Below, piece after piece: positions 56,680-64,000 of a stretch of DNA of 64,000 nucleotides. How positions within the stretch are numbered: position 1 is the stretch's first letter; each line of letters opens with the position of its first letter. This stretch comes from Branchiostoma floridae (Eukaryota; Chordata; Leptocardii; Amphioxiformes; Branchiostomatidae), in the NCBI RefSeq assembly GCF_000003815.2, contig NC_049988.1:1782678-1846677 (forward strand), given 5' to 3'. Both the position numbers and the translations under genes were made by a program. Below the pieces are notes generated by a model. That model had not been told where the DNA came from. It worked only from the letters and a program-made list of their open reading frames with translations, and did not search any database.

Positions 56680-57369
56680 GTAGTGCCTGATGTCACCATC
56701 ATGAAGATGAAGAGCGGCCCATAGAAGCCAGGGGCTTTCTATTTCTTGTGCGATCGCTAAACCTTTACTGAGCGAAAGGTGGCTTGGTTCTCATGGACAT
56801 CATAACATATATATTTTTTAAATGCCCAAATAAACTATTTGGACTAATGTTTGGACTATACCAAACATTTCAATTATTATGTGGATATAACTCCTAGGCA
56901 ATTACCAAAGTGCAGACCATTACGATATAATGGGAGGCCAAAATATATATTTGTGGTCTAAAATTACTTTGAAATCCTCAAAGGGATAACTTTGAAGGGG
57001 TGGATGTCACCAATCTGAATGACGTCTTGTGGGCATATTTCCTTGAAATCAATGTAATGATTCTATGGACTGTAAGAAAAATAAAGTCACTTTGATTAGG
57101 TGGTATTAAATTTGCCATGTAATTGTCTACCTTTCTGAAATATATGTGGTGATTATCAATGTCATACAACACGCACAAAGTACAAGTTACCGTTCGGAAG
57201 GGAAATACGATATCTGTCTTAATGCACCTACACAAGGTAGTCGCCCATAAAATCTACTAAATGAGGCCACGAAGAATGCCGCTCCTATTGTAAGGTATCC
57301 TTTACTGTAGTGTATCCGTGTAGTGTATAGGTGAGGTGATCGGACGCAACTTTTTCTTGAAAAATTCCA
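56680..57369. other. Intergenic between lectin 2 and the 3' flank of lectin 3
   Basis: AT-rich, no gene or repeat recognised. Confidence 0.45.
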
Positions 57370-59270
57370 ATTGATATGACAATAGACCCCTTTGAACCAC
57401 ACCAACTGATTTGGGACAAAGCAGGATTTACGTGTGTCTGGGTACGGGTTAGAAAAGGGCGCCAAGAGTGGAACACAGTTTTTTTTTTACATGATGTCTT
57501 GTACTATAATGTATCTATACATACCACAAACACATCATATGCACCGCACCGGTTTTAAAAGTTAGTTTCTAAAAGTTGGATAAATAGTATATATGGAGCG
57601 GATTGATCCTCATGCTAACCAACACCTTTCTCACCACACGTATAGTCACCCCCAAAGTAAGACAGCCGGGGCCACAGAATTCCCGTTTACAACTTTTATT
57701 CAGTCTGTCACACAGACCGGTGTGACAGCGATCTCGCCCCCCCAGCGATCTCGCCCCCCCGGGGGGCGAGATCACTAGCGTTTTCGCCCCCCTTTAGCGT
57801 TTTCGCCCCCCCCCCCCAAGAGCAGCTGGTTACTACATATTACAGGTGCGCTACCTGGTACTATACTGCACCTGGGGAGTAACGTATATGGTATGTTACC
57901 TGTTACCTATATGGCACCTTATTACCATACCGTAAGATGTCATACCTCGACAGTCGATACTATATTGTTCGGTGCAGACATGACATTGAAATGAAAAAGA
58001 CAATTTTTGCAGCTGAGGTGGCATAAAAACAGTGCTACTGCGAACGTATAAATCAACACCGTCTATGGTACGGAATACGTCAGCTATATGTTTTCAATTT
58101 GTCACAGTGTTTTCTTTCTTGTGCTGGAAACATTTCCAAAGTACTAACAAAAACACACGTGAATAATAGTTTCTCATTATAAACACTATCTGCGCAAGTT
58201 GATATAGCTGTTGCTAAATGCTACACAAACACTGGTAAAGTACCAGTCTTAAGAAACACGGGTAAATGCATCAGTTCCTAAATACTAGAAAAAACAGGCA
58301 TGTTGGAGGTGAAGATATCCCTTGGCCAGGTGCATATACCCAAGGAGCTTTTATCAGTAAAAGCTCCTTGATATACCAAAATGTGCGTTATTCTAATTAA
58401 TACCTAATATTTGCATAATCAATAAAGACATTGCATAGTTCTTTTGTGGTCACTTCATGGTAGAGACTTCATATTGGAGATATATAGGTTGATTGAGGAC
58501 AGGTGAATACGATGAAATACATCTTATGTCAAGACTCAGGTATATGCAATAATGGGAATACAAGGGACCCAACCCTCCTTGTCTGAAACATGTTCAACTA
58601 TCTTATTACCATGTAATTACGTTAATATTGATACTATGAATGGCGTTATGTATCAAACTCGTGTACTTATATCATTCTAAAACTGCATTTTGTGATTTAT
58701 ACCAATCAACTTCGAAAATGTCATGTAAACCCGTTTTTGGGGGGGGGGGGGGCGAAATCGCTAAAGGGGGGCGAGGTAGGGGGGCGAGATCACTAGCCGG
58801 GGAGGGCGAGATCGCTAGTGATTTCGCCCCGGGGGGGCGAGATCGCTAGTGATTTCGCCCCCGGGGGGGCGAGATCACGGGGGGGGCGAGATCGCTGCCA
58901 CACCTGTTTCAATAATGTGGCTTCTCTAGTGGTCCAGGCTCCAATAAGCACAGTATACCATCTATTTATAAGCAAAGTTGTGCAGACCTATACCAAATGA
59001 GCTTCCAACAGTTGATAACGGATGTTCTTGCATTAGGCTTTTTTTATCATTTATGAAACAAAAGGCAGTCGGTCTACTGTGAAAACAGTGAAGTTTCAAG
59101 TATTTTAGTGCTTGTCCTGTCTGTTGAACATTTTGCAGGAAACGTTTAAGAAACAGTAGGGTATTCAGTATGGTATTTGACACTGCCAATCCAGAAGCTT
59201 TCCACTTTGTAGAACATTTCCGATTGAAAACAAAACCTTCTACGTGCATATATATATATACATATATATT

Positions 59271-59301
<31 letters not shown>

Positions 59302-59330
59302 TTGTGTGCACTATGTATATGTACTATATA

Positions 59331-59362
<32 letters not shown>

Positions 59363-59630
59363 GAGAGAGAGGTACATTCTCTGTAATATATATGAAAAGT
59401 GAGGCACGCCTACCAAAGTACAGTACTGTATTGGAGTGTATTCAATAGCTATGGAGCGTACTCGTATTCACTCTTTCTCATGCAATATTGTGCTACTCAA
59501 CAGACTTGTAACCAAAGTGCTGTTTGGGCCTATTGGCACAATTTAATATTTATCGTTTTACTGGTTATCAGTTTCACAGCAGATGTCCAGAGGGCCGGTT
59601 TTCAGTAGTGTAGATAATTCCGCCTGTCGC
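57370..59630. repeat. 3' flank of lectin 3, with an inserted element
   Basis: Shares blocks with 41490-42796 (gagtggaacacagtttt, atggagcgga.tgatcctca, gtcacacagaccggt, agaagctttccactttgtag). The copy is split by the C-rich element at 57730-58895 and carries a TA/TG microsatellite at 59255-59390. Confidence 0.65.
57730..58895. mobile_element. Inverted-repeat element with C-tract tandem arms
   Basis: Comparison with the paralogous flank (cagaccggtttcatcaaaggcaatgtgg near 41950) shows an insertion of about 1.17 kb. Its ends are inverted (GTGACAGCGATCTCGCCCCCC at the left, complement GTGGCAGCGATCTCGCC at the right), and each arm is an array of AGCGATNTCGCCCCCC-like units, about four at the left and seven at the right. 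Possible target duplication ACCGGT/ACCTGT. The interior is AT-rich without a coding frame. Family unknown to me. Confidence 0.7.
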
Positions 59631-62600
59631 CTAGGGACGACCTGAAAACAAACATCAGGCATGAGATATCGAATGATGCGGTTTGAAATGGTTCGTAATC
59701 ACCAATGGTCTAACGTGATTATTCTGATGGTGACTTGAGTTGTGCAATTTTCACTAGAAAGAAGGGTTTCATGAAATGGTACGGTTATAAGAAGTACCTG
59801 GGACAGCCTGGCATATGAAGAAATACTTGTTGTCGCATGCGTAGTTGGCCCACTTGTACATGTCTATCCAGTATGCGGTGTATACAACGCAATCCTCGTA
59901 GTCATAATAGCTGTCCGGTTGTCCCGGACCCCAGGAGTTGTAGGTCCCAAGTGCAGAACCATCCACCCACTCATAGCTTCCCTCTTCGCGCTGATCGTGC
60001 AGGCCGAACCAGAAGGCATTATCGTCGATCACGGACTTGTACAGGAGGATCAGGAAGCCGTTGGTCTCAGCGTCTCGGGGCATGGCGAGGGTGCCGCCGT
60101 CTTTACCACAGACCGCGGCTGCATCGCTGAAGGTCTTCTTTGTGTTGAAGGCCTTGTAGCAGATTCCGTTCCAAGTTGTGTAACCGTGAGGAAACGATGC
60201 TGGAAAACAAGTTTAACAATAACATCGTACTAACATATAGGCATGGGAGATATCTAAACAGCAACCATTCATTAGATATGCTTCATCAGAACACCGCCAA
60301 AGCAAGTAAATAAAGACAGTAAAAGAATAATAACTAGAAAGGCTGACATTTGCTTGAGAGCAAATACAGCATATGTCAGCCATCTCACTCCACATGCAAC
60401 AACAAAATCACCAATTTGAAAAATCACTTTTACTAATGACGGCTCGGCCCAAAAATGAATCTTACAAAATCCCCCTGTGCAATAATGGACTCCAGTACAC
60501 CTGATGTGAATTTACACAATAGACCAGTCCACAAATACTTCCACTGAAATCATGGGCTTTTGTTTAAGAAACCGAATCCAAAATTGAAGTTAGCAAAAAA
60601 GGTCCCCCGTGCATGAAAATGTATCATAGACCAGTCTAAAAACACTTTGACATAAACACCAAAGTTCAAAAATAAATTTAAACAATGTCCCCATCCGTGC
60701 AAGAATGGACTCTTCCAACACACCCCATGTAAAATTGTAAATTAGACCAGTCCAAAAATTACCCCACTGAAAGACTTTGACATTCAAGTAGTTACCAAAG
60801 TCCAAAATATGAATTTTAAAACATCCCCCCTCCGTGCAAGAATGGACTCATCCACCCCATGTCAAATTACAAAATAGACCAGTCCAAAAATACACCCACT
60901 TCAAGTCTTTACATATCCCCAGTCCAAAGATGAATTTTAAAAAAAATGAACCCCTCCGCGTAACAATGGACTCTCCCAGATAAAACCAGGCTCGCTGATT
61001 GGCTGCCAAATTCTCCTCACAATATTGATTCGGGCTAAGCGATTGTTTACCTTTTTAGTTAAGTTATACTGTCATACAGTTCTACAAGAGAGAAAGCCTA
61101 AAAATGGGGTCAATGACCCTGTGGCCATCGGAAAATGACCCAAAAAATCCCCAAAAAATCGTTTGAAGTGGTTCATGCCAAAAATGATACTCGGATCATT
61201 TGAATGAATATCTAGTGCACCCCCTGTACCAAAACTTAGGTCATTTGGCTTCCAAACCAGTTTACAGGAGCAAAAAATAGCAAAATTACGCATTTTGTTG
61301 AGCTGTATGCCGAACGTGTTATTGAATCCATGTGCGCATATGTGAAGTGCACCTCTATGCCAGATTTCAGCTCAATTGGTTGAAAAACCAGGGTACAGGA
61401 GCCAAAAATGTACCTTTTTTGTCAAAAAAATGTCCAAAAATCGCAAAATTCAGCATTTTGTTGCACTGTATGCCAAAACTTTTATTGACTACATGTGGGC
61501 ATATGATCAAGGCACCTCTGTACTAAATTCCAGGTCATTCTGATGTAATACCAGGGTACAAGTACCAAAATATACAGTTTTGGTCTAAAAATTGCCAAAA
61601 AAACTCAATAAAATCATTTTAAAGGCAGATATGAAAAAAAAAGTGAAAAAAAAGCCTAAGGGTATTGGCCCACTCTACCCTTGTGCCAAATTTCAAGTCA
61701 TTCGGTTCAGGAACAACGGAATCGTGTTTTGAAGATTTGACAGAAGAAGAAAGAAGCAAGAAGAAACATTACGAATACAATATATTTCACCATACCTATG
61801 GTATGGCTAAAATATACAAACGTGACAACATAAATAACAAAAACGGAAAACCAAATTACCTGACGTCTTACTTATCTCTTCAAGACGCTGTTCCAAGGCG
61901 GTGGTTCGGTTGCGTTCCTTGTCCAGGTCGCGCTTTAAGGCGTCAACAGTGGTAGACAGCTTGGTGGACAGCTGGCGTATGTTGTCTTGGTCGCGCTTCA
62001 TGGCGTCAACAGTGCTGGACAGTTGGCGCATGTTGTCTTGGTCACGCTTCAAGGCGTCAACAGTGGTGGACTTGTCGTCTTGGTTGCGCTTCAAGCCGTC
62101 AACAGTGGTGGAAAGTTGGGTTATGTTGTCTTGGTTACGCATCAAGGTATCAACAGTGGTGGACTTCTCGTTTTGTTTGCGCTTCAAGGCGTCAACTTCG
62201 GTAGACAGTTGGGTTATGTTGTCTTGGTTACGCTTTATCACGTCAACATTGGCGGACATGTCGTTTTGGTGGCGTTTCAAGGCGTCAATGGTTGTGGCCA
62301 GTTCGGATATTTCCTAAAACGTTTGTTAGAATACTAAAATGTTAAGGACAGAGAAAAGAATTTTCTGTCTTGTTAGCGTCGCCATTAAAGTGACAAGACA
62401 AATTGTGTCAAAACTTGAAACATTTTCCACAGTACAAGCGTGTTTACCTCTTTATTGATGAACGTCAGAGGGGCGAGTCCCACAGCGATCAGTACGGCAA
62501 TGCCGGCAGCCATACAACTGCGATGGGAGCGTATGAAGCTACAGAGAGCACCGCGGCCGCTTGCTCCACCCGGATACGTACGGTCGGCTGTTAGAAATAA

Positions 62601-63965
62601 AAGTATCTGTCTCAGATTATCACGTTGATATGCACATACCGACTGAATAAGATAGTAAACTAATAAATCACTTGTCACATCAAGATTAAGTCAGGATTAA
62701 GAGCCTTTGTTGCGGAAATGAATAGGGAACCTTTGACGAATCTGTGACTTCCATGGCACAAAGCGCCCGTTATTGTAAAAATGTTTTTCAACGAGTTTGC
62801 TCAGTACAAAGCCACATGGACCACTTCTGGGCGCTGAACCAAGGATTACCGTGGCAGCATATATACGTCAGAAGCTCGACTGTATTAGCTGCTTATGCTT
62901 AGGCCACTCTGGAGAGATTTTATAAATCCGCTCGCGCATTGATTTTCGCCTGTTCTAAAGAAATGGCCACATGTTATCCAATATCAATCCTGGTCAATCA
63001 GGATTTTTATGCTTGCCAGGGGATCAATCTGCTCTCCAGGTTAAGGGGGTATGCTCCAGGCATGGAGCCGCAGCGCCCTGTTTCCCTCTTTGAACCAGAA
63101 TGACATTATAAATATGATTGATATGACAATGATTGTCTCGTACGGTCATTACTTTGTTGATACTGCAAAATAGCTAATGATGCGTAAGTTATAAGCATCG
63201 GCTACCTGCAGACGTGCACGTTGCGTGACGTTTCCCATCAATTTCTTCGTACGTGTGTGAAGCCGCTTCTTGCTCTTCTTGCGGCTTGTCAGCCCCGTTG
63301 CCATGGCGGACACGACCACGGGAACCACCCTGCTGGACAGGAGGGGGTTGGGTCGGCGGCCGCTGGTTCCCACTTCCCCCTGGGGTGACCCCTGCTGCCG
63401 CCCCACCCCGTGTAAAGACGGCGGCAGATATTCATCCCTGATTGTGTAGTACACAGTCTCGGCTTCTTCGTACGTGTTTAGAGAAGTTCCTTGGTCTTGC
63501 TGCATGGGTGTGGTGCCTGGAGGAAAATCACAAAATTAAAGTGTCGCCGAAAGTGGGTGTGTCGGGTTCTTTCACGTGTAGAGGTTTGACGACCGAGAGG
63601 GAACTTAACGCCTGATACTTCCATGTAAGGGGCTTTACTCCACCATCCGAAATGTTGGGGGGCGCACTTGGCAAGGTAGCAGATCACTTACCACTTACGC
63701 TCCCACCCGAAAGAAGGGATGTAAAAAGAATATCATAATGAAAATGCATCTTCCGGGCTTCATGCCTCGTCCAAACGCTATTTGGAAAGTATATCTACCT
63801 GTGTCACCACGTCAGGCACCGGATAGTGTTAAACCTTACATTTATCATTACATAGATTATTGCAGAACAACCACAATTGGTCGCGGGCGTCCGTATAGAG
63901 AAGATATTGTCAAACATATATCTACCTGTGTCAGTAGTTTGGGACTGCTGCTGGTCTCCCGGCAT
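59631..63965 (-). CDS. C-type lectin 3, type II membrane protein (most complete copy)
   Basis: Exons: 63926-63965 (ATG, MPGDQQQSQTTDTG), 63206-63516 (tail), 62448-62587 (TM, CMAAGIAVLIAVGLAPLTF), 61860-62313 (long coiled coil of DALKR-DQDN repeats), 59798-60199 (lectin domain), 59631-59641 (Gly-Arg-Pro-stop). The tail exon has NTYEEAETVYYTI and HTYEEIDGKRH. To join both parts and the TM exon in frame, one base must be missing, probably in the G runs at 63411-63420 (assembly error or mutation). The lectin domain has GICYKAF, WFGLHDQ and QPD, but WAN where lectin 1 has WND, and SFP where the first Cys of CP.GY is expected. Sugar binding may therefore be weaker or altered. A Helitron-like element occupies the intron before the lectin domain. 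Confidence 0.85.
60335..61816 (-). mobile_element. Helitron-like element, second long copy, in a lectin 3 intron
   Basis: Same family as 49922-51612, inverted: the 3' end CTAG with its hairpin is at 60335-60363, the 5' near-palindrome (TATATTTTAGCCATACC...) is at 61816. The matching intron of lectin 2 (about 55895-55930) lacks the insertion, so it entered after the lectin duplication. Confidence 0.65.
62588..63205 (-). other. Intron of lectin 3
   Basis: Intron between the tail and TM exons. No repeat or gene was recognised. Confidence 0.6.
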
Positions 63966-64000
63966 GGTAAACTTGTCAGGTTTCTGCATAGCAAAAATAC

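Noticed and set aside
61901-62337. Two plus-strand frames of 116-138 codons
   Set aside because: Antisense shadows of the coiled-coil exon of lectin 3; the minus frame has heptad repeats, exon borders and paralogues.
1-64000. tRNA or rRNA genes and CRISPR arrays
   Set aside because: I looked for tRNA B-box-like GGTTCGA motifs; the one near 6328 lacks the rest. The regular repeats are satellites and minisatellites without spacer structure.

Overview
The window is eukaryotic (spliced genes, GT-AG introns, many transposons, N gaps) and most likely comes from a lancelet (Branchiostoma, amphioxus). That assignment is my inference from the gene types: tandem type II C-type lectins with coiled-coil stalks, an NHL-repeat membrane protein with a long cytoplasmic N-terminus, EKPYMC/EKPYKC zinc-finger arrays, a polycystin-1-like channel gene and CR1-type LINEs. 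Six N runs interrupt it: 6166-6265, 14163-14262, 20516-20615 (each exactly 100, so probably of unknown size), 29083-29231, 32854-32989 and 46546-47265.

Layout. 1-1113: C2H2 zinc-finger gene (+) whose last finger is lost to a frameshift. 1816-3364: two exons (-) of an EgtD-like histidine N-methyltransferase. 3590-4270: Helitron-like 3' ends. 4271-8990: no gene seen. 9040-10560: 78-bp satellite with a 155-bp dimer period. 11229-11984: 3' exon of a DUF6589 protein (+), with a 90-bp minisatellite starting just after its stop. 13455-16296: RecQ-family helicase (-) with a C2H2-like N-terminus. 17250-30023: 3' half of a polycystin-1-like channel (+), whose introns hold a CR1-like LINE (ORF1 and ORF2 in one frame, separated by UGA CUAG), two foldback elements, a 27-bp minisatellite and a pogo-like MITE. 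31529-37717: NHL-repeat type II membrane protein (+) with a mucin-like stalk. 39088-40020: second zinc-finger gene (-), with decayed fingers beyond its stop. 42797-63965: three C-type lectin paralogues (-), each with a repeated 3' flank.

Lectin cluster. Each copy encodes a cytoplasmic tail, a transmembrane helix, a coiled coil of 'DALKR-Q' repeats, a C-type lectin domain and a tiny last exon reading Gly-Arg-Pro-stop. Copy 1 (42797-51971) has a 7.1-kb CACTA-like transposon with a TA target duplication inside its cytoplasmic coding exon; that transposon itself holds a tandem 1.5-kb duplication and a nested Helitron-like element. Copy 2 (55372-56600) is a clear pseudogene. Copy 3 (59631-63965) is the most complete; it carries one apparent 1-base frameshift and tyrosine motifs (YYTI, YEEI) in the tail.

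The observations most worth following are the in-frame UGA CUAG junction between LINE ORF1 and ORF2, the nested transposons splitting a lectin exon, the perfect palindromic RFX X-box motifs carried by two unrelated transposon families, and the EgtD-like gene. All exon borders were read by eye from splice sites and reading-frame phase; no alignment or database search was run.
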